Shown here: positions 17,178 to 26,925 of the stretch, in pieces | Position numbering within the stretch: the stretch's first letter is position 1 | Layout: each line of letters opens with the position of its first letter | Source: Hymenobacter sp. GOD-10R | GTDB taxonomy: Bacteria > Bacteroidota > Bacteroidia > Cytophagales > Hymenobacteraceae | Assembly (NCBI RefSeq): GCF_035609205.1 | Contig: NZ_CP141184.1 | Coordinates: 1,178,001-1,242,000 of the forward strand | Reading direction: 5' to 3' | Length of the DNA stretch: 64,000 bases | Position numbers and translations under genes: made by a program | Notes under the pieces: generated by a model | What the model was told of the DNA's origin: nothing | The model's input: the letters and a program-made list of their open reading frames with translations, nothing else | Database searches by the model: none

Positions 17178-20100
17178 ATGCGTCCGTTCTTATTGCTTTG
17201 CTTATTCCTTTTGTTATTGTTCAACGCTAGCTCTTCCGCGCCTACGCCACCCACCGGGCCTAACCCTAAGAAGTGGAAGCAGATAGATGCGCTGCTGGCA
17301 AAAGACCGCACCATAATGGCGGGCGAGTTGGTAGACGAAATCTACCGAGCGGCGCGCCGCCAGCAGGACACGCCCGAGTACTTGCGCGCCTTGCTCTACA
17401 AGCTGCGCCTGCTCGAGGCCAAGGAGGAGAATGCGGATGAAAAGGCCATTGCCCTCCTCAAGGATGATCTAAAAACAGCGCGCTTCCCAGCCCGGCCGAT
17501 CCTGCATAGCCTACTCGCTCAACTCTACGCACGGTACTACCAGCAGCACCGTTACCAACTTTACGACCGCACCCGCATTGCCACGCCCGATTCCGCGGAC
17601 CTAGACCTAGCTACCTGGGATGCTGCTCGCCTAGGCAGTGCCATCGTCCGTCACTATCAGGCCTCCGTAGCGGAGGAGCCCCAGCGCCAACAAAAGCTGC
17701 TAATCAACGACCTAGGGTACGCTATCCGCGGCGGCGATGTGGAAGGTCGTGCGTTGCGTCCTACGCTCTATGATGTGCTCGTACACCGCGCCGTTGAGGG
17801 GCTAGGTAATGACGAGTACTACATTACCCGCCCGGCCGCCAAGTTTCGGCTCACCAATCGAAAGTTGCTCGGGCCAGCTGCGGAGTTTGTGGGCTTGTCG
17901 CTGCAAGCGCCAGCCGCTGATTCGCTCAACGGACAATTTCACGCTTTATGGCTCTTGCAGCAGCTTACCGCCTTTCGCTTGAGCAAGGCGAGCGACCTAG
18001 CTGCGCTGGCCGATGCCGATTTGTCGCGCCTGGCGTTTGTGCATCAGCATGCTGAGTTTGCAAACAAAGATTCGCTATACCGCAAGGCCTTGTCGCGTGA
18101 GGCGGAGTATTATAAAGCGCTGTCTATTAGTGCGGAGTTTCTCGTAGAAGAAGCACATAATTGGCGCCAAAGTCAGCAGTCTGTTAAAGCACGTACGCTA
18201 GCTTTAGAAGCAGAGCGGCGCTTTCCTGCCTCGCACGGCGCCAAGCTAGCCGCGGTCTTACGGCAGGGCATTGAAGCCGTAGAGCTGCGTTTTACTACGG
18301 AAGAAGTGGTGTTGCCAAACCAGCCGTGGCTGTTGAAGCTAGAAGTTCGTAACGTAACTAGGCTCTACGCCAAAGCCTACCGCGTGAGCACAGCACAGGC
18401 GCTCCGGCAATTGGAGCAGCAGCAACCTAGCGTTAGCTTCTCTAAAACCTATGCCCGCACGTTAGCTGCCGCGCCGGCGGCGTCTTGGACGCTCGATGTA
18501 CCTAGCTCTCAAGACTACACAAGCCACACTGTGCAACAGGTAGGTCCGGCGTTGCCGCTGGGCTACTACCTGGTGGTTGTCAGTACCACGGAGCAGGGCT
18601 CGGTGAAGCAGCAGCCGGAAAGAATCGTGGTCTATGGACAATTAGCAGTAAGTGAGCTAAGCCACCTGCAACGACCACGTACTACTTCCTCCAGTGGCGT
18701 TGATATGCTGGTGTTGCATCGCCAAAGTGGACTGCCCCTGCCTGGGGTAAAAGCGCAGCCCTTTTACCGAAAGAACTACGTAGACCCGCTGCGACCAGTT
18801 GCAGCACAAACGACCAACGAGGCAGGCCACGTGCTGCTACTTAAAGACGTAACACCCGATCAGCCTACCTATGCTACGGTGTTGCTATCGCGCGATGCTG
18901 ATTCGTTGGTAGCCAAGACGATTTATTACGGCTCCTTCTTCCCGCGCAACCCAATCCCGGAGGAAACCCGCCGCGTGTTCCTTTTCACTGACCGAGCTAT
19001 TTACCGGCCGGGTCAAACCTTGTATTTCAAAGGAATACTTACGGAAGAACGCGCCGGTACATCGCAACTGTTGCCAGACAAAGGCATCTCCGTGCGACTG
19101 CTCGATGTGAACCGCCAGACGGTACAAACGCTTACGTTCACTACGTCTGACTTCGGCAGCTTTCATGGCTCTATGGTGTTACCGACAAGTTTGCTCAACG
19201 GTGAAATGAGTTTACAAACAAACTTTGGCGAGTTGTCCTTTGCGGTAGAGGACTACAAGCGGCCTACATTCCAAGTTGCGTTTGAGCCTATAAAGGGCAA
19301 GCCTGTGTTGGGGAAAGCAGTAACAATGCGCGGCCTCGGTACGGCCTATGCCGGTCAGCCCATTGACGGCGCTACGGTGCAATATCGCGTGGTGCGCCGT
19401 ACGTTGTGGTTGCTTGTCCGGCCCTACCTAGGGGGGCAATATGAGCCATTCCCTGGGCAGGCAGAAGTTGAAATTGCCAACGGTACGACCCAAACGGCTG
19501 CTGATGGTAGTTTCTCAGTTACGTTCACGGCGCAGGCTGATACATCAGTTGACCGAAACCGAAAGGGGTGGCGACCAGGCTATTTCTTTGAAGTAACAGC
19601 CGACGTAACCGATGCCGCTGGCGAAACCCGTACAGCGCAACAGCAAGTGAGCCTAGGGTCTAGCACACTCAACTTGCAATTCATCATGCCCCAGCTCTTG
19701 AACCGGGAGCAGGTTCCTGCCCTGAAGTTGCTAAGTACGAATGGCCTCGGGCAAGAGGCGCCAGCGCGTGGGCAGGTGCGCCTCTACCGCCTGACGCCGC
19801 CTGCCCGTAGCTTACGCCCCCGGCCCTGGGAACGACTCGAGCGTGAAGCACTTAGTCGGGAGGAGTTCAAGCGACAATTTCCGCTGGACGCATACGCAGA
19901 CGAAGATGACGAAAGAAAGTGGGCCCGCACGCTCGTACTAACCGAAGATTTTGACACCGAAAAAACACCGGTACTTACTTCACTAGTGGCCCCTTTGCAG
20001 CAGCAACCGCCGGGGCGCTACCTCCTGGAGGCCACCGCCACAGATGCCGATCAGGTGGTTAAGGCCGAACAATTCTTCACGCTTTACGCGCCCAGCGCCA

Positions 20101-23100
20101 CCACGCTGGCGGTGCCAACCCCTAACTGGTTTGTGAGCTTGCAGGACAGCGTTTTGCCAGGACAGACGGCTCGTTTCCTGCTAGGGAGTAGCGAAGCCGG
20201 TGCGCGCGTTTTGGTAGAGATAGAAGCGGGTGGGAAATCCTTGCAACAGGAATGGATAACGCTGACCGCGGGCGCGCAGCGCCAGCTAGCTATACCCGTA
20301 CCCGCCGACCTAGGTGAAACCCAACTTTTCGTGCACACCACTCAAGTGCGTGATAATCGTTTGTACACCAACAACAGTATCGTGCAAGTGGCCAAGCCTG
20401 CCGAGCCGCTGGCGCTCAGCATTGCCACCTTCCACGACAAGCTCCAGCCCGGTCAGAAAGAAACTTGGCGTATCACTATTCATAATGCCGCTGGCAAAGC
20501 CGCCGAAGCAGAGTTGGTAGCAACGCTCTACGATCAGTCACTGGATCATTTTCGGATGCACCATTTTTCGGAGCTTGCCTTTCCGCAGCCATACTATCCA
20601 ACCATGTTAGGGTGGAATGGAAGATTCGAGCTCAAATACTCCATGGTAGGGGTTGAGGGAAAGTCAATGCTTGATATGGTTAATGAGGTAGCATACCCTA
20701 GGTTGAATTTGTGGGGCTACCAAGGTGAACAAGTTATGGAGCCGGTGAAGGAAGTAGTGGAAACGAAGGTGTACACTACCCCCCGCATGAACAAAGGGGT
20801 AAGGGTCACATTAAGAGGCACTAGTTCCTTGGCCCAGCCCGCGCCTATGGCTGCACAACTGGATGAGGTTCAAGTAGCGGGGTATGGCGCTCAGCAACAG
20901 AGTATATCAGGTAGCGTAACAACAGCAGGCGCGCCGCAAGCTGACCTCTCCCTTATTCAAGCCCGCCAAAACTTCCAGGAAACGGCGTTTTGGCGCCCCG
21001 ACTTACGCACCAACAACAAAGGCGAGATTGTGCTGGAGTTTCAGATGCCGGAAGCTGTAACGCGCTGGCAGCTGCTCGCCCTAGCTCACGACAAACAGCT
21101 GCACGCCGGTTTGCTCCGCCGCACGCTGGTCACGCAAAAGCAACTGCAAGTAACCCCCAACGCCCCGCGCTTTTTCCGGGAAGGCGACCAACTGCGCTTT
21201 ACCGCCAAGGTCAGCAACTTGACAGCGCAGCCGGTTGGTGGTACTGCCCAGCTTTTTCTCTTCGATGCGCGCACCCAACAGCCGCTAGAAAGTAAGCTGT
21301 TGAAAACCAAAGCACAGCAGAAGTTTGCGGTAAACGCCAACCAAAGCAGCGCCCTCAGTTGGGACCTAGCTATTCCTGAAACTGCCGACGGCCAAGTGCC
21401 GCTCGAAGCCATTACATACCGGGTAGTAGCGCAAACGGAACCAGCAAAAAAGCGCAAATCCTCCAAGCAGGAATCTTTTTCCGACGGCGAAGAAAACACC
21501 CTGCCCGTACTACCCAACCGGCTGCTCGTGACGGAAGCCTTACCGCTTTCCGTCATTGGACCGAACACGCAGACGTTCGAGCTGAAAAAGCTGACCAGCA
21601 CCACGTCGCCGACGCGCCGCAACTACTCGCTCACATTAGAAATGAGCCAAAATCCTGCGTGGTACGCCGTGCAGGCCTTGCCGTACCTGATGGAGTACCC
21701 GTATGAATGCTCAGAGCAGATCTTCAGCCGCTTCTACGCGAGCGTATTAGCGGCGAAAATTCTGCAAAGTAACCCGCGCATTAAGCCGGTGTTAGCGGAG
21801 TGGAAGCGGGTTGCCCAAGGTGGCAACAAGCAGGCGCTGACTTCTAAGCTGGAGCAAAACCAGGAGTTGAAGAATCTGCTTCTCCAAGAAACGCCTTGGA
21901 TGCGCGACGCCCAAACCGATACGGAACGGATGCGCCGCTTGGGAGAACTGTTCGACGAGCCGCGCTTACAAGCCGAAACTAGCAAGGCCCTTACGAAGCT
22001 AGCTCAGTTACAGCAGCCCAACGGAGCTTTCCCGTGGTTTGAGAAAATGCCCGACGACCGCTATATCACTCAGTTGATAGTGGCAGGTTTAGGGAAGCTG
22101 CAGAAGCTAGGTGCCTTCGATGCTACGCAGGATGAGCAGGCAAAACGCATCTTGCAGAATGCGTTAGGTTATCTGGATGCACAACTCCAACAGGAGTATG
22201 ATGCGCTTCGGCAGGGAAAGGGCATCAATATGAAAGCCAATCATCTTTCCGACGTGCAGATTCAGGCGCTGTATGCGCGTAGCTTCTGGCCACAGCAACC
22301 CGTAGCGAAAGGTGCGCAGTCGGCGGTTGCGTATTACCAGCAGCAAGCCGCTACGTACTGGAAAGAGCAGACCCGCTACCTCCAAGCGCAACTAGCCTTG
22401 GCCCTACACCGGCAAAAAAATCAACCGGCCGCGGTACAAAACATCATGACTGCGCTCCGGGAAAATGCCTTGCACGACCCCGAGCTAGGTATGTACTGGA
22501 AGGATGTGCGCGGCGGCTATTACTGGCGGGAGGCGCCTACTGAAACCCAGGCCACGCTCATCGAGGCATTTGACGAAGTAGCCAACGACCAGAAAGCCGT
22601 AGACGAAATGAAGCTGTGGCTGCTTCGGCAGAAGCAAACCCAGAACTGGCCAAGCACCCGCGCTACTGCCGATGCCTGCTACGCCTTGCTGCTACGTGGC
22701 TCCGATTGGTTGCAGCCGAGCCAGCCAGTGGTAGTGAAGCTAGGGGAGAAGCCTGTACAACCTAGCTCGTTGGAGGCGGGCACGGGTTACTTCAGGACGA
22801 CTTTCCCGGCTGCCGAAGTCAAGGCTGAACAGGGGCGAGTAGCTGTTACTAAGTCCGACGCAGGCCTAGCTTGGGGCGCATTGTATTGGCAGTATTTCGA
22901 ACAGCTGGATAAGCTGACACCGGCTGCAACATCCCTCAGCTTGGAGCGGCAGCTTTTCCGGGAGCAGCGCACAGCGGGTGGGCCGGTGTTAGAGAAGCTA
23001 ACTTCCACCGCGCCCCTGCGGGTTGGCGACGTGCTAGTCGTTCGTCTCATTCTCCGCTCGGACCGCGACTTAGAGTACGTACACCTCAAAGACCAGCGCG

Positions 23101-23360
23101 CCGCGGGCTTGGAGTTGATCAATCAGGTGAGTGGCTATCAGTACCAAGCAGGGCTAGGCTATTACGAGAGTCCGCGTGATGCTGCCACAAACTTTTTCAT
23201 CAGCTACTTCCCCAAGGGCACGCACACCTTCGAGTATCGGTTGCGCGCCTCGCAGAGCGGGGACTTCTCGGGTGGGCTCTCGCAGTTGCAATGCCTCTAC
23301 GCGCCAGAGTTCACGACCCATTCTGCCGGAACGCGCATGCAGATTGCACCTCAGCTTTGA
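17178..23360 (+). CDS. Alpha-2-macroglobulin family protein with SusC-like motif
   Basis: 2060 residues with a signal peptide (FLLLCLFLLLLFNASS). The order is an N-terminal helical/TPR-like region (to ~370), MG domains, an MG2 block VFLFTDRAIYRPGQTLYFKGI near residue 600, a bait-like region ~1150-1260, the A2M domain starting at FQETAFWRPDLRTN, and the alpha-alpha toroid domain with thioester motif CSEQ at C1511 (CxEQ). Such proteins trap proteases in the periplasm of bacteria, usually beside a pbpC gene, which is absent here. Residues 1228-1237 read LDEVQVAGYG followed by a GSV motif, the junction signature of SusC/RagA TonB receptors. No membrane-spanning barrel follows. Length exceeds the ~1650-1900 of many bacterial members. 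Confidence 0.92.
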   Translation: MRPFLLLCLFLLLLFNASSSAPTPPTGPNPKKWKQIDALLAKDRTIMAGELVDEIYRAARRQQDTPEYLRALLYKLRLLEAKEENADEKAIALLKDDLKTARFPARPILHSLLAQLYARYYQQHRYQLYDRTRIATPDSADLDLATWDAARLGSAIVRHYQASVAEEPQRQQKLLINDLGYAIRGGDVEGRALRPTLYDVLVHRAVEGLGNDEYYITRPAAKFRLTNRKLLGPAAEFVGLSLQAPAADSLNGQFHALWLLQQLTAFRLSKASDLAALADADLSRLAFVHQHAEFANKDSLYRKALSREAEYYKALSISAEFLVEEAHNWRQSQQSVKARTLALEAERRFPASHGAKLAAVLRQGIEAVELRFTTEEVVLPNQPWLLKLEVRNVTRLYAKAYRVSTAQALRQLEQQQPSVSFSKTYARTLAAAPAASWTLDVPSSQDYTSHTVQQVGPALPLGYYLVVVSTTEQGSVKQQPERIVVYGQLAVSELSHLQRPRTTSSSGVDMLVLHRQSGLPLPGVKAQPFYRKNYVDPLRPVAAQTTNEAGHVLLLKDVTPDQPTYATVLLSRDADSLVAKTIYYGSFFPRNPIPEETRRVFLFTDRAIYRPGQTLYFKGILTEERAGTSQLLPDKGISVRLLDVNRQTVQTLTFTTSDFGSFHGSMVLPTSLLNGEMSLQTNFGELSFAVEDYKRPTFQVAFEPIKGKPVLGKAVTMRGLGTAYAGQPIDGATVQYRVVRRTLWLLVRPYLGGQYEPFPGQAEVEIANGTTQTAADGSFSVTFTAQADTSVDRNRKGWRPGYFFEVTADVTDAAGETRTAQQQVSLGSSTLNLQFIMPQLLNREQVPALKLLSTNGLGQEAPARGQVRLYRLTPPARSLRPRPWERLEREALSREEFKRQFPLDAYADEDDERKWARTLVLTEDFDTEKTPVLTSLVAPLQQQPPGRYLLEATATDADQVVKAEQFFTLYAPSATTLAVPTPNWFVSLQDSVLPGQTARFLLGSSEAGARVLVEIEAGGKSLQQEWITLTAGAQRQLAIPVPADLGETQLFVHTTQVRDNRLYTNNSIVQVAKPAEPLALSIATFHDKLQPGQKETWRITIHNAAGKAAEAELVATLYDQSLDHFRMHHFSELAFPQPYYPTMLGWNGRFELKYSMVGVEGKSMLDMVNEVAYPRLNLWGYQGEQVMEPVKEVVETKVYTTPRMNKGVRVTLRGTSSLAQPAPMAAQLDEVQVAGYGAQQQSISGSVTTAGAPQADLSLIQARQNFQETAFWRPDLRTNNKGEIVLEFQMPEAVTRWQLLALAHDKQLHAGLLRRTLVTQKQLQVTPNAPRFFREGDQLRFTAKVSNLTAQPVGGTAQLFLFDARTQQPLESKLLKTKAQQKFAVNANQSSALSWDLAIPETADGQVPLEAITYRVVAQTEPAKKRKSSKQESFSDGEENTLPVLPNRLLVTEALPLSVIGPNTQTFELKKLTSTTSPTRRNYSLTLEMSQNPAWYAVQALPYLMEYPYECSEQIFSRFYASVLAAKILQSNPRIKPVLAEWKRVAQGGNKQALTSKLEQNQELKNLLLQETPWMRDAQTDTERMRRLGELFDEPRLQAETSKALTKLAQLQQPNGAFPWFEKMPDDRYITQLIVAGLGKLQKLGAFDATQDEQAKRILQNALGYLDAQLQQEYDALRQGKGINMKANHLSDVQIQALYARSFWPQQPVAKGAQSAVAYYQQQAATYWKEQTRYLQAQLALALHRQKNQPAAVQNIMTALRENALHDPELGMYWKDVRGGYYWREAPTETQATLIEAFDEVANDQKAVDEMKLWLLRQKQTQNWPSTRATADACYALLLRGSDWLQPSQPVVVKLGEKPVQPSSLEAGTGYFRTTFPAAEVKAEQGRVAVTKSDAGLAWGALYWQYFEQLDKLTPAATSLSLERQLFREQRTAGGPVLEKLTSTAPLRVGDVLVVRLILRSDRDLEYVHLKDQRAAGLELINQVSGYQYQAGLGYYESPRDAATNFFISYFPKGTHTFEYRLRASQSGDFSGGLSQLQCLYAPEFTTHSAGTRMQIAPQL

Positions 23361-23566
23361 TATAAGATACAGCCTGTGTTGCTGCAGAATGCTCGTTCAG
23401 TGGAATTTATGGTTTCAAGGTGTGGCGTTCTGAATTAGATCGGTAACTTAGCTCGACTAGTCCGAGTCATAATTTTGTACGTGCGTAAAACTGCCCAACA
23501 GAGCACTGGCAGGCTTTTCGTTAGGCGCAGAAAACACAGGAGGTTGTCGCAGCCCTGCTTGCGACT

Positions 23567-23574
23567 TACCTTTG
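23567..23574 (+). promoter_or_regulatory. Bacteroidota-type promoter (TACCTTTG)
   Basis: TACCTTTG fits TAnnTTTG, with TTG at 23544-23546 about 20 bases upstream, and lies 24 bases before the ATG at 23598. Confidence 0.6.
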
Positions 23575-23597
23575 CCGATTCATAGTATGATGGAATG

Positions 23598-24077
23598 ATG
23601 CAGAAACGTAAGATCTATGTCCTGGCCGGCGTGCTGCTTTGCAGCGTTTCGGCTTTTGCTCAGAGTGGAAGGAAGTCAATTGCTGTTGACCGCAAAAACC
23701 AGGTGAACCTGCCCGCTGGGTCAGTATTGCCGGGTGAAGAGAACTTATCCGCCCAAGAGCGTGCTGAGCGTGATTTCTTAATGCCCACGCGCCGCAAGAA
23801 GGCTGCTGCTACCGAGAAAGTAGAAGAAGCACAACAAGCGGCCGTTGAAGTAACCGCCCGTAACCTAGAAGCGGCCGAAGCCGCAGTAGCAGCAGAAGAA
23901 GCCGCCGCGCCAGCTGAGAAGGCAGCTCCTCGCACGTATCACCGCAGGTCGCACCGGCGCACCAGCAGTACACACCGCACCACGTCGCACGCAAGCAAGC
24001 GCAAGACTACCAGCAAGTCGAGTTCTTCCAAATCTAAGCACGTAACGAAGAAACCTGCTACTAGGCGTCGTCGCTAA
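23598..24077 (+). CDS. Small basic secreted protein, unknown
   Basis: 159 residues from ATG 23598. A signal peptide (MQKRKIYVLAGVLLCSVSAFAQ) ends in AFAQ. The mature part starts with a conserved-looking acidic segment (SAQERAERDFLMPTRRKKA), then Ala/Glu-rich helix and a C-terminal ~60 residues of Arg/Lys/Ser/Thr/His (RTYHRRSHRRTSSTHR and on). No domain recognised. The basic tail could bind cell wall or nucleic acid, inferred only. It has its own promoter and a long perfect terminator. Confidence 0.6.
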   Translation: MQKRKIYVLAGVLLCSVSAFAQSGRKSIAVDRKNQVNLPAGSVLPGEENLSAQERAERDFLMPTRRKKAAATEKVEEAQQAAVEVTARNLEAAEAAVAAEEAAAPAEKAAPRTYHRRSHRRTSSTHRTTSHASKRKTTSKSSSSKSKHVTKKPATRRRR

Positions 24078-24091
24078 ACGACCTACTTACC

Positions 24092-24133
24092 GATAAAAGA
24101 AAAGGAGAGCCTCGGCTCTCCTTTTCTTTTATC
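24092..24133. terminator. Bidirectional terminator, 20-bp perfect stem
   Basis: GATAAAAGAAAAGGAGAGCC and its exact complement around a two-base loop, between the convergent basic protein and the ferredoxin gene. Confidence 0.85.
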
Positions 24134-24158
24134 AACATATAACATGTGCGCTCAGGAC

Positions 24159-24494
24159 CTAGGCCATCTGTGGCATCAGCCGCACCACCAAACCGTCTAG
24201 GCGAGGGGTAATGCGAATCTGGCATGAAAGACGGCTGCCGTCACTCAGAATCGGAAGGCTTTCGAGCATATACATTTCGTCATCGCTCGGCTCGTCGAGG
24301 GCAGGGCCGGCTAGCACTTCTACGTGGCAGGTGCCACACAGCGCCATGCCACCGCACGTCGCCTGAATGTCGTAGCCACTCGCTTTTAGGGCTTCCATCA
24401 AACTCAAGCCCATATCGGTAGGCGCGATGATTTCGCGGCGCTGACCGGGAGCCTCTTCCACGTACACGCGCACGTCCAAGTTATCTGCACTCAT
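24159..24494 (-). CDS. 2Fe-2S ferredoxin (adrenodoxin-like)
   Basis: 111 residues, one 2Fe-2S plant/adrenodoxin-type domain. Cluster cysteines appear as C-x5-C-x2-C in TCGGMALCGTC and a distal Cys in LSCQIRI. The extra region between (AGPALDEPSDDEMYMLESLP) is typical of adrenodoxin-type ferredoxins that serve Fe-S assembly or oxygenases. A ferredoxin-NADP reductase gene lies 107 bases upstream on the same strand, so the two probably form an electron transfer pair from NADPH. Confidence 0.92.
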   Translation of the reverse strand: MSADNLDVRVYVEEAPGQRREIIAPTDMGLSLMEALKASGYDIQATCGGMALCGTCHVEVLAGPALDEPSDDEMYMLESLPILSDGSRLSCQIRITPRLDGLVVRLMPQMA

Positions 24495-24601
24495 AGTAAA
24501 GCGGTTGGCTTTTAGCTGCTAGCTTTTTGGCTGTCAGCTAAAAGTTTTGTTCAAAAGATGATGAGCAAAGCTAACAGCTAACAGCCAAAAACGAACGGCT
24601 T
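24495..24601 (-). repeat. Inverted-repeat-rich spacer between reductase and ferredoxin
   Basis: This 107-base spacer holds nested inverted repeats: CTTTTAGCTG/CAGCTAAAAG and TTTTTGGCTGT/ACAGCCAAAAA, plus a short tandem AGCTAACAGCTAACAG. It may form a hairpin in the mRNA joining the two genes, setting their ratio. It is not a typical terminator for the minus strand. Confidence 0.5.
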
Positions 24602-25618
24602 TTACAAAGTAGGTACTCCGTTGACGGTAGTATACTTGAGCACGTACTTCTTATCGGGGAAGATGTGCTTGTAGGCGCCCTGCGCCATAAGCGCCGCTTC
24701 GTGGAAGCCGCACAGGATGAGCTTGAGCTTGCCCGGGTACGTGTTAATGTCCCCAATGGCATATATGCCCGGAACAGAAGTTGAGTAGTCCATGGTGTTA
24801 ACCTTCACCGCGTTGTCCTCAATTTCCAAACCCCACTCGCCAATAGGACCTAGCTTAGGCGTAAGACCAAACAAGGGCACAAAAGCATCTACCGGCACTT
24901 GCTCCGGAGTACCATCGTTGCCAGTAATGGTCACGTACTCCAGCGTACCGTCGCCGTGCACGTGCGTCACGTTCGACGACAGCACCAACCGGGCCCGACC
25001 TGCGTCATGCAGGGCTTTCACTTTCTCGGCCGAGTCGGCGGCACCGCGGAAGGTAGTGCCCCGGTGAACCAGCGTCACTTCCTTGGCCACATTAGCCAAG
25101 AAAATCGTCCAATCAAGAGCAGAATCGCCACCGCCAGCGATAACCAAACGCTTGTCGCGGAAGTGTTCGGGGTCGCGGACCATATAATGCACCCCTTTAC
25201 CGCCTTCAAAGTTTTCCAAGTTCTCAATAGCTGGCTTGCGCGGCTCGAAGGAACCTAGGCCACCGGCAATAGCAATGACTTTGCAGTGAATCTCGGTGCC
25301 ATCGGTAGTCGTGAGCTGGAAAGACCCATCGTCCTGCTTCTCAAACTTCTCAACCCGTTCGCCAAGCGTGAAAGTGGGGTGGAAGGGTTCAATCTGGCGC
25401 ATTAGGTTCTGCACCAAGTCGCCGGCCAATACTTCAGGGTAGCCGGGAATGTCGTAGATGGGTTTCTTCGGATAAATTTCCGACAGCTGCCCGCCTACTT
25501 GCGGCAGGGCATCTACTACGTGGCAACGCAACTTCAATAGGCCAGCTTCAAACACGGCAAACAGCCCCACTGGGCCCGCCCCGATAATGCAGATATCGGT
25601 GGAAATGGTATTGGTCAT
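24602..25618 (-). CDS. Ferredoxin--NADP(+) reductase, thioredoxin-reductase type
   Basis: 338 residues. FAD site IIGAGPVGLFAVFEAG at the N-terminus, NAD(P) site VIAGGGDSALDWT near residue 160, and the C-terminal GIYAIGDINTYPGKLKLILCGFHEAALMAQGAY FAD-closing block. The CxxC redox pair of thioredoxin reductase is absent, which separates type-2 FNR (YumC-like) from TrxR. It reduces ferredoxin with NADPH, and the adjacent 2Fe-2S ferredoxin at 24159 is the likely partner. Confidence 0.92.
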   Translation of the reverse strand: MTNTISTDICIIGAGPVGLFAVFEAGLLKLRCHVVDALPQVGGQLSEIYPKKPIYDIPGYPEVLAGDLVQNLMRQIEPFHPTFTLGERVEKFEKQDDGSFQLTTTDGTEIHCKVIAIAGGLGSFEPRKPAIENLENFEGGKGVHYMVRDPEHFRDKRLVIAGGGDSALDWTIFLANVAKEVTLVHRGTTFRGAADSAEKVKALHDAGRARLVLSSNVTHVHGDGTLEYVTITGNDGTPEQVPVDAFVPLFGLTPKLGPIGEWGLEIEDNAVKVNTMDYSTSVPGIYAIGDINTYPGKLKLILCGFHEAALMAQGAYKHIFPDKKYVLKYTTVNGVPTL

Positions 25619-25951
25619 GAATTAAACAGCGAATACAAATGAACGGCTAATGCTCAGTAGCTTAACAATTAAACCGTCGAAATCGTTGGCTAGCCCATCA
25701 AAAGTATCGGGTAATTAGCTCAAAAAGCTAGCTTTATCCACTCTGTTTCGGGCACCCGCTAAGGCGCCGCAAAGATAGAAGCCCAAGCACGTAATTCATA
25801 ATAAGTCTAAATTAGTCTATTGCAAATCCGCCTGCTTGTTTGCAGGCTAGGATATCGCACCCAAGAAAACAGCTAAGCGACCAACTCTTTAGCCGACCAA
25901 AAATACTGTAGAACGAAAAAGGCCCTCAGCAAGCTGCTGAGGGCCTTTTGG
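25619..25951. other. Gene-free stretch upstream of the reductase
   Basis: About 330 bases with no supported gene. The right end holds the terminator of tRNA-Arg (25914-25950). The rest is AT-moderate leader of the ferredoxin reductase; I see no further recognisable element. Confidence 0.5.
25914..25950 (-). terminator. Terminator of tRNA-Arg
   Basis: GGCCCTCAGC / GCTGAGGGCC stem around a 5-nt loop; on the minus strand it is followed by a T-run and lies right after the tRNA. Confidence 0.85.
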
Positions 25952-26025
25952 TGGTCACGTAGGGAGTCGAACCCCAAACCTCCTGGTTCGTAGCCAGGTG
26001 CTCTATCCAGTTGAGCTACGTGACC
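25952..26025 (-). tRNA. tRNA-Arg (anticodon ACG)
   Basis: 74 nt on the minus strand. Acceptor stem GGTCACG/CGTGACC, D-arm GCTC...GAGC, anticodon stem CCTGG/CCAGG with loop CTACGAA (anticodon ACG, decoding CGU/C/A after inosine), T-arm with GGTTCGACTCC, and discriminator A. CCA is not encoded, as usual in Bacteroidota. It reads in the same direction as the TVP38 gene upstream. Confidence 0.95.
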
Positions 26026-26133
26026 GTTTCCGTGTTTGTGGGTGCAAAGATAGGGTCTAATTTTTCAGTCAAGCAAGCATATACTCACTATTTCTCTGAA
26101 AAAAGCTTCAAAAAACACGCAAGCGTCTGATTG

Positions 26134-26856
26134 TCAGTTAAAGTTTTTTGTGTGATTCTCTGCGCTCTTACTCAACGTGCGCTTTAATGCGCGGTTGATA
26201 AGGTAGTACAAACCAAAAAGCGACACCATCACCAGTACCAACACCAGCAATTTGCCTGTGGGGCCGGAATCGGGGTCGCGCACGAGGGCTAGCACGTCTT
26301 GGGCTTTTGTGCCAAGCCAGTAGAAGAACAGGCTACGCGGCAGCATCCCCACAACTGAAGCTAGCAGGAAGCGCACCCAATCGACGCGTAGCACGGCTAG
26401 CACAAACGTCATCAGGGCAAACGGCGTGACCGGCGAAATACGCGTGAGAAAGATGAGCTGCCAACTGTCGGTTTTGAGCTCATTCATCACGGCGTCTACT
26501 TTCGGAAAGTGATGTAGGAAGCTCGTCATCTTGCCGTGGTCGAGGGAAGAGGCTACTTGGTAGCCGATCAGGGCTGCCAAGGCATAGGCCACCAACATGC
26601 CAGGCGCACCCGCCCACCCAAAGTAAAAGCCGGTGAGCAGCACGGCAACGGTGGTCGGCATAAGGGCAAACGTCATCAGGAAGGCCAGTACTACGAAGTA
26701 GAGGAGGCTTTCTCCGAGGCTAAGGTCCTGAAGTAGCGTTGGAGAGCGGTACAGAACGTAGCTGACCAACGAAACACCTACCAGCGGCATGCCCGATAAG
26801 AAAAGCATGGACAGCAGCGTAGAAGCGTTCTTTTGGATGAGCTCTTTGAATAGCAT
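26134..26856 (-). CDS. TVP38/TMEM64 family membrane protein
   Basis: 240 residues from ATG 26856; a TTG at 26868 would add four residues. Five to six hydrophobic helices. The signature FxxxR block reads VAVLLTGFYFGWAGAPGMLVAYALAALIGY, and ISPVTPFALMTFVLAVLRVDWVRFLLAS is the second conserved repeat, with Arg/Pro pairs typical of the SNARE-associated/DedA-like superfamily. Members work as lipid scramblases or undecaprenyl-phosphate/lipid transporters; exact substrate here unknown. Confidence 0.88.
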   Translation of the reverse strand: MLFKELIQKNASTLLSMLFLSGMPLVGVSLVSYVLYRSPTLLQDLSLGESLLYFVVLAFLMTFALMPTTVAVLLTGFYFGWAGAPGMLVAYALAALIGYQVASSLDHGKMTSFLHHFPKVDAVMNELKTDSWQLIFLTRISPVTPFALMTFVLAVLRVDWVRFLLASVVGMLPRSLFFYWLGTKAQDVLALVRDPDSGPTGKLLVLVLVMVSLFGLYYLINRALKRTLSKSAENHTKNFN

Positions 26857-26925
26857 AGGCGAAAACAAATCGGGCCGACTGGTGTCAGTCGGCCCGAAGC
26901 TAAAACGAAAATGCGGCGCAAATGG

